In this document: one piece after another, positions 33,247 to 45,100 of the stretch
Layout of the letters: every line of letters begins with the position of its first letter
Position numbering within the stretch: the stretch's first letter is position 1
Assembly (NCBI RefSeq): GCF_012489685.1
Contig: NC_080043.1
Coordinates: 49,181,127-49,245,126, forward strand
Direction: 5' to 3'
DNA length: 64,000 nucleotides
Origin: Lotus japonicus
Lineage: Eukaryota; Streptophyta; Magnoliopsida; Fabales; Fabaceae
Translations under genes and position numbers: made by a program
Notes under the pieces: generated by a model
Told to the model about the DNA's origin: nothing
Databases searched by the model: none
The model's input: the letters and a program-made list of their open reading frames with translations, nothing else

Positions 33247-34401
33247 AATGTGCAACACACCTAACTTAGTTATACTGTTTGAGCTTTGACCTTACAGTTA
33301 TTACACCTACTAAGAATTTATTTGACTGCCGCTCGTGTTTTAACTATAGAAGTTACACGAGGTTTAGAATAACACACTAAGTCTAGAAAGTAGTCTTCCA
33401 CCAATGCGATTATAAGGAAGCTAGTAGCTGGGGAACGAATCTTAGAGAGATTCCTTATGGGTAGTATACGCGTTATGTTGAGGGTGCGTAGTTCCGTAGC
33501 GGGACCGTTAAGGATTGGATGTCGGGATAATTGTGACTACTGGATGATAGGAACTCATTGACTGTTCCGGTGGGTTTTTCTAAATTTCACCTTCGATGTA
33601 CTAGGCTTGATCAACTTAATATTGAGGGGGTGATATTCGGAATCAGAACTGGTTATGGACTTTGATAGAAGGACGGGTAAGATGAATTTGAATTGATTGA
33701 GGATTAGTCGGATTTGGGAGGAAAGTTCGTGTTAAGCATTTGATTGTAAAAGATTAAGATTTGAATCTGTGGAAGTCGATGAGTGTCGTATAGACATTGA
33801 TTGGTTAGTTCGTGTGATTACTCCAAGTAGAGGTAGACTAAGTCAAGAGGTTTAATGCCGGAAAAGTATTAAGTAGTTTCTCGGAAGTTATGAAGTCATA
33901 GGTTATGTGATTGCTGAGGGGAGTTGTTAGAGACTAAATAAGTTGGATTTAATCATGTTTTAGATGATACCTTGATGGTAGCGAGATTGAGAAGAATTAG
34001 CTCTGAACTAGATTGTTATAGTCGAGTTCGAGGAATAAGTTTTGCTAAACGTTTGATTAATATGTGGAGACATTATAGTCTTAAGAGATGAATTTTCTTT
34101 TGAAAAGTGTTGAATTAATGATTAAGTTGGAGAAAGAAAGTTTTAGCATAAGTTGAATACTTGAGGTTGTTGATATGGATTCCAAAGAAATATGCTGAGA
34201 TTACTAAGTGAGATATACTAAGTTGGATTGAAATCTTAGGGTTAAGATTGAATCTTGAGAGCCGAGAATCGCGTACGAGTAGGAGATCTTATGGTTGTAG
34301 GTGTGACAATAGGAGTTGAATCTTAGAAGATTGAAGACCTGAAGGTGAGTTTCGGGTTAAGACCATTGATGTATAATATAAGAGTGATCTTGAAGTAAAG
34401 G
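33247..34401 (+). other. Decayed or unexplained interior of element C
   Basis: SFDLTVITPTK near 33277-33315 resembles the protease flank of chromoviruses. After that no frame longer than about 60 codons is supported and no known domain is visible up to 34401. Confidence 0.5.
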
Positions 34402-35187
34402 AATTCTGATGGTGAGATCGTTGAAGGACTCATGGCAATTGTCAAGAACAAAGATGCAGAGTCTAAGGATGCACCTAATGTTGAATCTGCATCAGAGGAA
34501 GAGCCAGACTCTGACGATGAAAATGAGGTATTTGCTTCTTTCTCAACTTCTGAACTTAAAGATGCTTTGTCTGAAATTATGGATAAATATAACTCTCTCT
34601 TGACCAAGCATAAAAATTTGCAAAAGAATTTCTCTGCTGCCTCTGAAACTTCTGTTGAACATGAGAAAAAGATTTCTGAATTAAATGTGAGTAATCATGT
34701 TTTAGCTAACTCTAACTCTGTGCTCAAAAATCAAATTATTAAGTTAGAAGAAGTTGTTGCTTGTGATGCCTCTGATTGTAAGAATGAATCTAAATATGAA
34801 AAATCTTTTCAAAGATTCCTGGCTAAAAGCGTAGACAGAAGCTTAATGGCTTCAATGATCTACGGCGTAAGCAGAAATGAAATATATGGCATTGGTTATT
34901 CTAAACCTTCTGAAGTTGCTCCATCATCTCTTAAGAAAGGAACTTTCTCTATGTCAAAATATCATGCTCAAATTCCTTTATATTATCATGTTGAAAGACC
35001 CAAAGTTGTCAGAACTTCTAGGCTAACTAACAAGAAAGGACCGAGAAAGTGGGTACCTAGGGATAAGATTATATATGTTGCAGATATCTTCAATAGGTCC
35101 ATAGAAACTCCAACCATGGAACCTGAACAGTGGATGCAGGCAACACATGACGGGAGAAAGGCATATGTCCCAAGATCCAAAACTTGA
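34402..35187 (+). pseudogene. Element B gag, C-terminal part
   Basis: Resumes at SDGEIVEGLMAIVKNKD and runs through an acidic linker and helical region (ELKDALSEIMDKYNSLLTKH) to MASMIYGVSRNEIYGIGY and KKGPRKWVPRDKIIY, ending THDGRKAYVPRSKT. The same stop is used in element A (37811). A pol frame (HMTGER, offset by +1) overlaps this end. Confidence 0.85.
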
Positions 35188-36024
35188 ACCTGAAGGTGAA
35201 GTTGATTTTGGAGGCATTAGTAGAGTAAGATTTGGTCAAGGAATCATTTGTTTTTGATAAGAACCCCTCTGGTGATATTCTGAACGCTATTCATGTTAGA
35301 ATTAATGATAAGCTTGACTCTGACAAGTCAAAGCTAGCTGAAAAAGCTTGCAGAGATGAGCATGACCGTTTCAGAAAGAAACAAAGACTCAGCACTTGAC
35401 AAACCCGAAGCAACAACATCAGAAGATGCTACTACAACTTCTGACTTGCATCATCAGAAGAAGAGTAGGTTCATAACTTCTCATTCTAAAGTATCTGAAG
35501 ATGAAATTTTGTCCAGAATAGAGATGTCACCAGAACCACACTTCTGCTCTCATCAGAAGATATACTAATCAGAAGCCAAGTATCCCTTGGTATTCCTTCT
35601 GAGGGGGAGTATTTCGTCTTATGCTCTTACAATTTTTTTTTCCACCTTCATTCTTTTTGCTTATGAAAAAAAGGGGGAGAACTAATACTATCTTGACAAC
35701 TCCTTTATGTGATCAATTTCTATGCTCTGACGATACATTGTGATTGATGTCATCTCTTTCAATGCTATGATACATCTTATGACTCAATTAACTCTGATCA
35801 CATACTTCAATATAACTCAGAATCTAGATACTTCTAACGAGGTTGATATTAAGTATTAGATTCAGGGGGAGCTTAGCTCAGAATCAAGCTCGAGTCTTGG
35901 ATTCAGAAGGAGCTAGATAAACTATACACATCAAGATAAGCTTTAACTATGATACCTTATACTCTGAGTGTATTCAGTTTATTTGTTCAGAGTTGTTCAT
36001 CAAAATATATGGTTTTGTCATCAT
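35188..36024 (+). other. Element B remnant: integrase tail and 3' noncoding DNA
   Basis: HVRINDKLDSDKSKLAEKA (near 35295-35350) matches the end of the element A integrase, and QKKSRFITSHSK (near 35455) matches its linker before RT. Everything between gag and this tail, and all of RT, RNase H and env-like, is deleted. The rest is 3' noncoding DNA with purine tracts. Confidence 0.8.
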
Positions 36025-36039
36025 CAAAAAGGGGGAGAT
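36025..36039 (+). promoter_or_regulatory. Element B polypurine tract
   Basis: caaaaagggggagat directly before the 3' LTR. Confidence 0.85.
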
Positions 36040-37239
36040 TGTAAGATCAAGATTTGGTCATGTGGTACAACTCTATATTTTGATCATAACAAGTATTTAT
36101 TTGTGGATGAACAATTATGGAACTCTAACGTTTGTCTTGAGTGTTTTGACAAGCAGGTTCTGATTCTGATACCAGAAGATATATTCATCAGAAGATCTGA
36201 AGATCAGAAGATCTGAGGATCAGAAGATCTGAGAATCAGAAGATCTGAAGACCAAAGGCTCTGAAGGTCCAGAGGCTCTAAAGGTCCAGAAGCTCTGAAG
36301 GTCCAGAAGCTCTGAAGTGAAAACTCTGAAGTCCAAGAGTAAGCTGGCTCTGAAGACCAAGTACTTTCTACTCTGAGGTCCAGAAGCAGAAGTTACGAAG
36401 GTCAGAGGATCCAAGCTTCCCTCTGACTCTGATCACCAAGCTTCACAAGTTCCAACATGAAGCGTCGTCAGAACAGAAGTCAATGGTTAAAGGCAAATGT
36501 CTCTATCAAGTAGTACAAGAGCAGTGTACTATTCTGACAAGCCTACCTACCAAGGTTCAGCCACAACAGGTTCTGGAAGTTCCAGAAATGCCCTCCAACG
36601 GTCACATTCTCTTAACCGAAATATCCTTTGCACCTTGGACTATTTAAGGCTGAAGAAAAGAAGAAAGACAAGAGAAAGAAACCAAGAGCTGCAATACAAG
36701 AAAAGATTCAAGCCTCCACTTTCTTCATCTGTTCGTATTTAGTTTACACTTAGCTTATTCAGAAGCAAACCTTTGTAAACACCAACCTCAAACAGTTGTT
36801 TGTTTTTCCTTAAGGGACCGGGTAGGTCAGTATCCTTAAGAAGACTAGGATCTGTGTTTCTTACTGGTGATTCCTTAAGGGACCAGTTAGGTCAGTATCC
36901 TTGAGAAGACTAAGAGAGTGAATCTTAGTGTTTACTAGTTCATTGTATTGTTAGTCACTGAGCAGATTGCTAGTGCAGTTGTAACAAACTCTGAATAGTG
37001 GATTGCCTTCATTCTAAGAAGGAAGAAATCACCTTAACGGGTGGACTGAATTAGCTTGAGGGATTTATCAAGTGAACCAGGATAAAATACTTGTGTGCTT
37101 CTCTCTTCTCTCTATATTTATCCGCAGCACCATCTATCTCAGATAAACCGAAAAGATTTACTTTAAATCTTAAGGGGAAAGTTTTATATTCAAAACTCTA
37201 TTCAACCCGCCCCCCTTCTAGTCGTTTTTCATACCTTCA
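36040..37239 (+). repeat. Element B 3' LTR
   Basis: 1200 bp, about 3% different from the 5' LTR, with several indels in the tandem tctgaaggtccag region. TATA-like ctatttaagg near 36640. Confidence 0.9.
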
Positions 37240-37914
37240 TCCATATCTTTTACCACATATAGACTCAGTTTTCACTGGTCCAAAAAGGTCGATATGCAGA
37301 AGTTCCAATGGCCTTGAGGTGGAAACAACATTCTTTGCCTTGAAAGGGACTTTTGTAAATTTGCCTTTCTAACATGCTTCACAAAGAGCATCTGAAGAGA
37401 ACTTCAGAGTGGGTAAGCCCCTGACAAGGTCAAGCTTACTCAGCTGAGAAATCTTTCTCATACTAGCATGCCCTAACCGTCTATGCCATACCCATTGCTC
37501 TTCATTAACAGAAAGAAGACACTTTACTTTCTGAGTCTCTAGCTCAGATAGTCTGATCTTATAAGTGTTGTTCCTCCTCTTGCTGTTAAACAGAACAGAG
37601 CCATCGATCTGACTTACAACCCTGCAAGACTTTTGATTGAAGATTATATCATAACCCTTGTCAGCTAATTGACTTATAGACAATAAGTTATGATTTAAGC
37701 CATCTACCAACAGAACATTATCAATGCATGGACTATTATCAGCACCAATAGTACCAGAACCAACAATTTTACCCTTCTCATTACCACCAAAGCCAACTTC
37801 GCCTCCAGGCTTAAGTTTTAGCTCTTGGAACATACGCCTTTCTCCCGTCATGTGACGCGAGCATCCACTGTCCAGATACCATGATTGGTGTTTCAGTGGA
37901 GCGATCAAGGATAT
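37240..37914 (-). pseudogene. Element A protease and integrase N-terminal region
   Basis: Minus strand. Protease motif WYLDSGCSRHMTGE, then GAG-pre-integrase features (LLVDGLNHNLLSISQLADKG) and the HHCC zinc region (WVWHRRLGHASMRKI ... LCEAC). A TAG (37371-37369) interrupts C-x-x-C-x-K-G-K where copia elements usually have Gln. Integrase then runs to the B insertion at 37240. The open pol frame begins about 100 nt before the gag stop, offset by +1. Confidence 0.9.
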
Positions 37915-39312
37915 CTACAACATAGATAATCTTATCCTTAGGTACCCATTTTCTGGGTCCTTTCTTGTTAGTTACCCCAGAGGTTCTGATAACCTTGGGT
38001 TTCTCAACATGATCATGTAAAGGGATTTGAGCATGATATTTGAGCATAGAAGGAGTTCCCTTTTTGCGAGAGGGTTTAGCAACTTTAGCAGGCAATGATT
38101 TAGGAAAAATAGTACCAGAGGGTACAAAATGTTCATGGAGAGGTTTAGCCTTAGGCATAGGAGGCTCAATTCTACTGGGTTCAGAATAGCCAATGCCATA
38201 CATTCCATTTCTGCTTACGCCATAGATCATTGAAGCCATCAAGCTTCTACCTACGCTTTTAGCTAGGAATCTTTGAAAGAATTTTTCATATTTGGATTCA
38301 TTTTTAATATCAGAGGCATCACAAGCAACAACTTCTTCTAACTTCAGGATTTGGTTTTTAAGCACAAAGTTAAAGTTTGCTAAAGCATGATTATTTTCTT
38401 TTAACTCAGAAATAATCTTATCATGTTCAGCAGAAGTCTTAGAAGCAGCAGAAAAATCCTTTTTCAACTTCTTATGCTTAGTTTGGAGAGAGTTATATTT
38501 ATCCATGATATCTGACAAAGCACATTTAAGTTCAGAGGTTGAGAAAGAAGCGAATACCTCATTTTAATCGTCAGAGTCTAGATCTTCCTCTGATGCAGAT
38601 TCAGAGTTAGTTGCTTCTTTTGACTCTGCTTCCTTGTTCTTGACAATAGCCATGAGTCCTTCAACAACTTCTCCATCAGAGTCAATATCCCCTGACTCTG
38701 ATTCATCAAAAGTCACCATGAGGCCTTTCTTAGCTTTGATATACTTCTTTGGCTTCTTGTCCTTTTTCAGCTTAGGACAATCACTCTTGTAGTGCCCTGA
38801 TTCTTTGCATTCAAAGCATGTGACTTCCTTTGATGAAGACTTCTTCTGACCAGAAGAAGATTCATTCTTTCCTTTATTCTTTCCAGAGCCTCAGTACTTG
38901 CTCTGCCTGTGCTTCCAGATGCAGTTGAGCTTTCTGGAGATCAGGGTCAGCTCATCTTCATCAGAATCCTCAGAGTTTTCTTCATATTCTTCTTCTTCTG
39001 CTTGGAGAGCTTTAGCCTTTTCAGATTTGGATTTAAAGGCTATAGACTTTTTCTTCTAATCCTGATGTTCAGCACGCTTCAGTTCATGACACTTCAGTAT
39101 GCTTATGAGTGCTTCCAGACTCATCTGATCAACATCTCTTGTGAGCTCCAAGGAAGTTATCAGAGGCATCCAGCTTTCAGGAAGGCCTCTAAGAATCCTC
39201 ATGACATGATCAACAGTTGTGTAACTCTTGTTGAGAGGTCTGATTCCAGCAATGAGTAACTAAAATCTGTTGAGAGGTCTGAATCCTCATGGCATGATCA
39301 GCAATTGTGTAT
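37811..39312 (-). pseudogene. Element A gag
   Basis: Minus strand, in order: DHVMRILRGLPESWMPLITS, DELTLISRKLNCIWKHRQSK, zinc knuckle CFECKESGHYKSDCP, KKGLMVTFDESESGD, the helical region ALSDIMDKYNSLQTKHKKL, MASMIYGVSRNGMYGIGY, ending SHDGRKAYVPRAKT (stop 37811). Nonsense changes are TAG after HQD (39056-39058), TGA after QSKY (near 38894) and TAA in DSDD-NEVF (near 38566), so it is dead. The N-terminal third of gag is missing; at the broken end (39245-39312) a piece of about 50 bp is partly duplicated. Confidence 0.88.
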
Positions 39313-40486
39313 CTCTTTCCTTTAAGTTAATTCATGCATTTTTAGCATATTTTCTCTTTGTAGATCTTCATTTTCTATTTGATCATGCATTGTTTAGTTA
39401 GAGTTGTTTTTGGGTCTTTACTTCCCTATACTCACTTGTTTTTGCCAGTAGTTTTGCTCTCTAGCTTGTGCTGGTTTTGAAAATTGTTTTCATGGATACT
39501 TAAGTTGTTTTTGGGGATGATTGATTGCATGTTTGGGAAAGAGAGGAGGAGACTTCGGTCTTCCGAGTGTTTCTTGAGAATAGGTCGGTATTAGTCCATT
39601 AAGGGCCTATCTTTGACCCTACACCATAAAAATTCCCTGGAGGATCCTGACTCACTTGTACTTCGTGGTTCTGCGTTAATTTCACTCATTTCATGCTTTG
39701 TGATACTTGCTTTATTCTTGAGACTTTTAGGACTTTGAGCTTCTGAGTTTATTGGCTTGTACATTATCCTTAGTTATCCCATTTGAGCCTTGATGGAGAT
39801 TTTGTTGTCGCCAAATAATTGGGATGGATGATTGGTTGGAATTATGGGGAGTGTAGGTCCTTGAAATTGTATGGAGCTAAATGAATTATGAAATAGTATC
39901 TTGCCCCAAGTGAAAAAATTGAAAAGTAGAAAAAGAAAATAAAATAAAAAGCTCCTAATCAAATTGGAGTTGAAGAAAAAAAAGAAAGTTGAAAAAGGGG
40001 TTAAAAGACTTGTGCTTTATTTGTTGTTGTTAAAAGCTTCGGGGTATGTAATTTGGACCACACTCATTATACTTTGAAAGCCTAGTCATCCTTAAGGACC
40101 AACCACCGACATGTTTAACCAAGCTAACATTTCAACCCTCTTTAAAGTCTCTTTAAATTTGTGCATGTTTAATCTCTGTTGCCTTTGAGTGAATGATACC
40201 CAGAACCTATGAACTACTTGTGTGCTCAGTGCACTATATCAATGTCTCATCTTAGGAGTTTAGGTCTATATGCTTTCCATGAATGGACTCTACACTCTTC
40301 TCTATTTGAAAGTTGCATGAAGTTGGTTGTTGAATCTTTCTCTTGGAACCGACTATAGTTACTCTATCCCCTAGTTTTGTGGTAAGTATCCCTTGTGAGG
40401 CACTTGTCTTGGGAGCATTTCTTGCGCTTGAGGGCAAATGAGTGTTTTTTACGCTCGAAGGCGAGCTGTCGTTGAGTATAGTGGTG
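39313..40486 (+). other. Element F: 3' internal region of a truncated Athila/Tat-like gypsy element
   Basis: No ORF. The composition and layout match the 3' region of D: a purine-rich block (39900-40000), then acgctcgaaggcgagctgtc and gttgagtatagtgg, a polypurine-type tract before the LTR start. Its 5' part is lost at the junction with element A. Confidence 0.55.
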
Positions 40487-40826
40487 TGATGACCTTATTT
40501 TAGTAGTGTTTTTAGGGTCATTTCTTTGTGAGTTTTGAGTCTTTTCTCTTGTCTCATGTAGTGTTTCATACATTCTCATGCATTTTTATCTTTATTTGAG
40601 TTTTTGTTTAGTTTTGGTAATTTTGTAGTTTTATAAGGGTCTTTCTTGCATTTTTATAAAGTTTAGGACTTGCATGTGTTTTCCTTGGAATTGTGAGGAC
40701 TATTATGCTTTAAAACCCTTTGAATTTCTTGATATTTTTCCTTGTCATGGTCCTTAAGTATTTCAGCTGGTAACTCATGAAGAGGGAAGGCCAAAAAGCA
40801 TGAAGAATTGATGGAAACATTCAACC

Positions 40827-40840
40827 GGGGGGGGGGGGGG
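40827..40840 (+). repeat. G homopolymer, 14 bases
   Basis: Run of 14 G in the F LTR, preceded by caacc. The length may be unreliable in sequencing. Confidence 0.9.
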
Positions 40841-41545
40841 TTACAAGAAGCCAAAAAGACCATCAGAACGTGAGTCTGGCGCTCAAGCACCAGCCTTCCA
40901 GTAGCTCGAAGTTTGCTTCTGCCCCTTGGGTGCTCACCTGCAGCGCTTGAGCGCCCCTGTTCGCCCAATTTTCCTATAAATAAGGCTTTTGGCCATTTTG
41001 TTCAGGACTTTTGATTCTCTCTTAGAATTTTATCAAGTATTGAAGCTTAGGAAGTGCTTTTGGGGCTTGTGGGAAATTTCCACCTTGTATTTTCCAAGTC
41101 TTCTTTACATTTCTTGCATGGATTATCTAGCCATGAGTGGCTAATTTACTTTTTGCTTTGGGTTTAAGTGATTCTATGAAATTCTAGAGATATTTCCTAT
41201 CTCTATGCCTTTGTTCTTGATTCTACCTTGAATTTCAATTTCATTTGCATGCTTAGCTTGAATGTACATCTTGCTATAGACTAGACTATAATCATATCAA
41301 AAGATTGTTGTAGTTTGGGGATATGAATAGAGATTGAACTTTCTATGCTTGCGACTAGGAATAGAGGAAGGGTTGGGTTTTGTTGGCCTGGACATAAAGA
41401 ACTTAGAGCCTCAAATGCATGATTAGGTACACAAAGAATTGAGCCTAACTTTCAGTTTGAGGGAATTGCTTGTATGAGGCATCAACAAGTAGTTAACTAA
41501 GCTAGAACAACAAGGAATGAATCAAGGTCTCATTTGCATAGGATA

Positions 41546-41861
41546 TGGCTGGGCGAGACCTCAGAGGCCCTCGCCCAAGGATGCTCACCCTAGGGCGACG
41601 CACAAGCCAGGGTTTGGGCCTCCTCCGAGAGGCCCAACCGGCCCACTAAGGATAGTTAGACACGCCAGGCCAAACCCATAGCCTATAAATAGGGGAGGTT
41701 ACCAATTGTAAGGGACTCTTAGCTCATTTCATGAATAACAAACTCAAGATTTAGTTACACTCTCCCTAAGCAGTTACACGCTCTCTCTCTCTCTAGATTC
41801 TCTCATTGCAATCCTCTCATTCTAGGTACTATATCTTCTTTCTATGTTCTTGGCTGGAACA
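41546..41861 (+). repeat. Element G 5' LTR
   Basis: 316 bp, TGGCTGGGCG to GGCTGGAACA. TATA box TATAAATA at 41684-41691, and a CT microsatellite near 41790. Confidence 0.9.
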
Positions 41862-41862
41862 T

Positions 41863-41880
41863 TTGTCGCCGTCTGTGGAG
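41863..41880 (+). promoter_or_regulatory. Element G primer-binding site
   Basis: ttgtcgccgtctgtggag, resembling the Tat/gypsy site TTGGCGCCGTCTGTGGGG with substitutions. The tRNA is not certain. Confidence 0.6.
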
Positions 41881-42158
41881 ATCGGTAGATTTCAATTCCC
41901 AGACTACGTGGATTGCTGTTTTTGGTTGAGAGAAGTTCGGAATTCTGTGCAATTTCCTCTTATTTTCGTGTTTTTTGGTTGAATTTCTAGTTCGCGGTTG
42001 AAATCCGATGGAGACTCGCCGTTGTCGACGCAACGAAACGTTGGAGCAGAGGCGTGGTTCACCACCGCGTCGTGTGAGGGGAAGGCCGCGTCGTGAGGAG
42101 GTTTTTCATGAGCAACCTGAGCAACCGACTCCTCCTCCGCCTCTGCCGTCTCCTCCTC

Positions 42159-45100
42159 TGTAAGACCCAAGTTTTTAAGCTTATGCTAAGTGAATAAACT
42201 TCTTATTCACGATTAGGGTTGATGTATTGTGAAAGGAAACCTGAACAAGAGTTTACTAAATGGAATAAATTTATGAAGGAGGAAGTTCAGGAAAAGTCAA
42301 AGGATTGTATCGAAGTCGATTTAAGTTATAGCACGACTAATATTCGCTTTAAAACCTAGGACAAGAACCTTAGGAAATAAAACTATGTTCCACCCTTGGA
42401 ACACTGTGGGAATTTCTTCCAAAATTCTTCAGAGAAATGTTAGAACTTCTCTTATTCATCGTATGACAATCGTTTCGAGGCGAAACTCTAGGATCTACGA
42501 ACGTCCGATTCCAATCATCGGAAGTTTGCCGAAACCGAAACCCTGGTATTTCAAAACCCTAGAATCACCCGACAATGAAGACTTTTTCTATTCAGAGCTT
42601 CAAATGAAGATTCCACACGCGTACACCCATTTCTCTTGATGATTTCAATCTTTCTTCAGAAGGAAGTTTTCTATTCCGACATCCGATGCAAAAAGTAACT
42701 TATCGGGTAAAATAGTTTTATACCGATTATGCATTAGTCGCCAAAAAGACAAGGAGACATCATTTTAGTTTTGGAATTCTTTTGCCAAAACATAACTTAG
42801 AATTCACGGAGAATGAAGCCGGAAAAATCAGATTCGCAAAACTTTCATTTTCCCGCGTTTTTCCAACCTCTATATATAGCAAGAAAGGAGAAAAAATGGC
42901 AAATATCTTCACCATTTTCTCTCCAAACCCGCGAGCTCCATTGAAGGAAGAGGAAGAAGAGTTTTTCTTCATTTCTTGCTTGATCATCGATTAAACAGTT
43001 GCTACTTCAAGGTTTCGAGGTATAGTCGCTAATCCTTACCTTTGATCGCTTTTTCCATAGCTTTTCTCTAGACTTTTCTGAGCTCATAGTTTTGAGGTTT
43101 TTTCAAAACTATCCTGAATACTTCATTTTTGATTCTAAACATCTTCCTTACGTGCCCAAGAGCACTTCTGTCGGATTAGTTTTTCCGTAATGTCGCCGGA
43201 ATTCCGCCGGAATCAATTTCTGCTTAAAATACCCATTTTGGGGTATAGCTTCGTCCTTTGGGCTGAAAACTATCGCCTTAGCTTAGTGCTAGTAGGATTA
43301 GTTGTCATAAACGTCGTTGGTGACGTCCCCATCCAATTTTCTTTTTGGGATTTCAGTTTTGAAATTCTAAGTTAAAAATAGTGACCAAAATACCCCTACG
43401 ACAGTTTTTGATTCGATAATTTTTCCGAGTTTAGAATACCCTTAGTTACGGCTAATGATAGCATAGGAACCAAGTTTGATCGAAGAAAAATCGAACCCCA
43501 CAATTACAAAAAGTGGCCGAGCACTCTATGGGGGGAGGGGGAAAATTCATTTTTCGAAAACTTGTCCTTTCGCGCTAGATTATCGTACCTCGGAGTATGT
43601 ACTACTTCGTGTAACCTTAGTAAGTATTGAAAGCTTAGTTTCCGATAGATTCTGATAGTATTTCTGTGGTTTTGCTCTAAAGGTGATTTTGAGGAATTCC
43701 CAGAGGAGCAAGGCTTTGATTGTGAAGGAGTGATAGAAGATAATCCTGGAGAATCTACAGGTGAGGGCTACTCACTGAATCTTTAGTTAATGCTTAGGGT
43801 CGATGCTTTCGACATTGATTTATTGTTTATGCACTTGTTTGTGTTTGATTGGAAAAGTGTTTTCTGAGGCTTCGGCTGACAATGTAGATGATTCATCTAC
43901 TGAATGTTTTTGAGATTGACTTACATGCTATGTGCTATGTGGGTAATCTAGGATGTGTGGTGCATGCCTTATATGCTAAGTGTTACGAGATTATTCTAGA
44001 ATGTGTTGATATATGACATGTTTGTTGACTGTGCTGATTTAACTATGCTTTCAATGATATCTGTGATTCTGAGGAGTGAGAATAGCGGGCAGGTCATGCC
44101 GATTTTATTTTGAGAGTTTTGATGAGGTTTGATAGGACGAACGAGGATTCGGGCCTTGTGTTGTTGTAGTGGATCGAGACATTCTATGGAAGTGATTTGG
44201 GATTTGGAGATCCTGAAAATGTATGAGATTTGCGATAAGACAAAAAGGGAAACTATTTTATAAGGAAAACTCATAAGACATTAAACAACCTCTAAACCTT
44301 TAAGTAATGATAACAATCTCGACGGAAAGCTTAGGAGTCAAATCTTAGTTTTGGAAAACGAGAAGTGTCGTCGGATCCCAGTGTTGAGAAAACTATAAGT
44401 TTCGAGTATGTTGATACTATGGTGCTCTGGGATCAGTGTGTTGTTGGGCTATCCTGGGGATAAGTCCGGGAAATTGATAGTTTCCGAGTATGTTGATACT
44501 CTTGCTCGTTGAGCAGTTTTGACCATCGGATTGAGATGAGTCGGATGATTTGGAGATCATCATGAGTTATGTGTTGTTGTAGAGATGTGTCTTTTGTCGC
44601 AGAATCGACTGTTACCTTAGGGTAAGCTTTTAGAGACATTAATTTAGCTAGAACACGTGGCGACGTGTCGAGTGAGATTCGGAGACGTTGTTTGACTAAT
44701 CATCCTGCATTCATGCAACATTAATGAGGTATTAACACAGGACGTACTCTGGACCTCGTCGGTTTCCAAAATGGTCATAAGACCCGGAATGCCGTGTAAG
44801 AGCGTTTGTAGACGACTCTTGTAGCAGACCGAAATGGCAGACCTACGGGTTACGGCTGATCTGACTACCGTTGTTGTTGGAGTAAGAGGCACGCGGGCCG
44901 AAATGGTCCCACCGTGGCTGGTGCTAGGGCTGATCCGTTGATGTCCATCCGTTCCGGAATGCATTTGGTTAACTGGGTTAACCGTCATATCATTTCATGC
45001 AACATGCATACTGACTTAGTTGTTGAGTGTGATTGCTACTTGATAATCCTATTTGGAACATGTTAAGTGTTATTATTGTCGTTTATGTTTTTGTGGAATA

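Larger units (their letters stand above)
28133..34401 (+). mobile_element. Element C: long-LTR chromovirus-type Ty3/gypsy element, 3' part deleted
   Basis: A 3747-bp 5' LTR runs from TGTAAGACCTGG to GGGGTGTTACA, followed by a tRNA-Met primer site and a 384-codon gag with two CCHC knuckles, typical of Tekay/Del-like chromoviruses. After a decayed protease start there is no RT, integrase or 3' LTR. The expected right-hand copy of the target site agaag (28128-28132) is absent. B gag resumes at ~34402 but lacks about 80 codons, including its zinc knuckle, so one deletion removed the end of C together with part of B. Confidence 0.75.
15815..37239 (+). mobile_element. Element B: SIRE-type copia element, pol deleted, inserted into element A
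   Basis: LTRs lie at 15815-17018 and 36040-37239. The target duplication is cccat on the left (15810-15814) and tccat on the right (37240-37244), one substitution apart; removing the insert rejoins the element A integrase frame. A tRNA-Met-type primer site and a gag gene are present, but almost all of pol and the env-like ORF are gone. D and C are inserted in its gag. The LTRs differ by roughly 3% by eye, more than those of D, as the nesting order requires. B and A are the same family. Confidence 0.9.
1..39312 (-). mobile_element. Element A: SIRE/Maximus-type Ty1/copia retrotransposon, minus strand, multiply interrupted
   Basis: Read on the minus strand from right to left, the pieces appear in the order of one copia element: gag (39312 to 37811), protease and integrase N-terminus (to 37240), rest of integrase (15814 to 15456), reverse transcriptase and RNase H (11803 to 10103), env-like ORF (9672 to 6924), 3' noncoding DNA, polypurine tract and 3' LTR (150 to 1). 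Removing the inserts with their target duplications restores the reading frame at two junctions: atggg (cccat on plus) in integrase and ttt after integrase. The 5' LTR and start of gag are missing, because the right end breaks off into element F near 39312. Integrase lacks its core and RT lacks its YVDD box, so the copy is dead. The env-like third ORF and the agggggagat tract are typical of the SIRE lineage (established knowledge). Confidence 0.85.
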
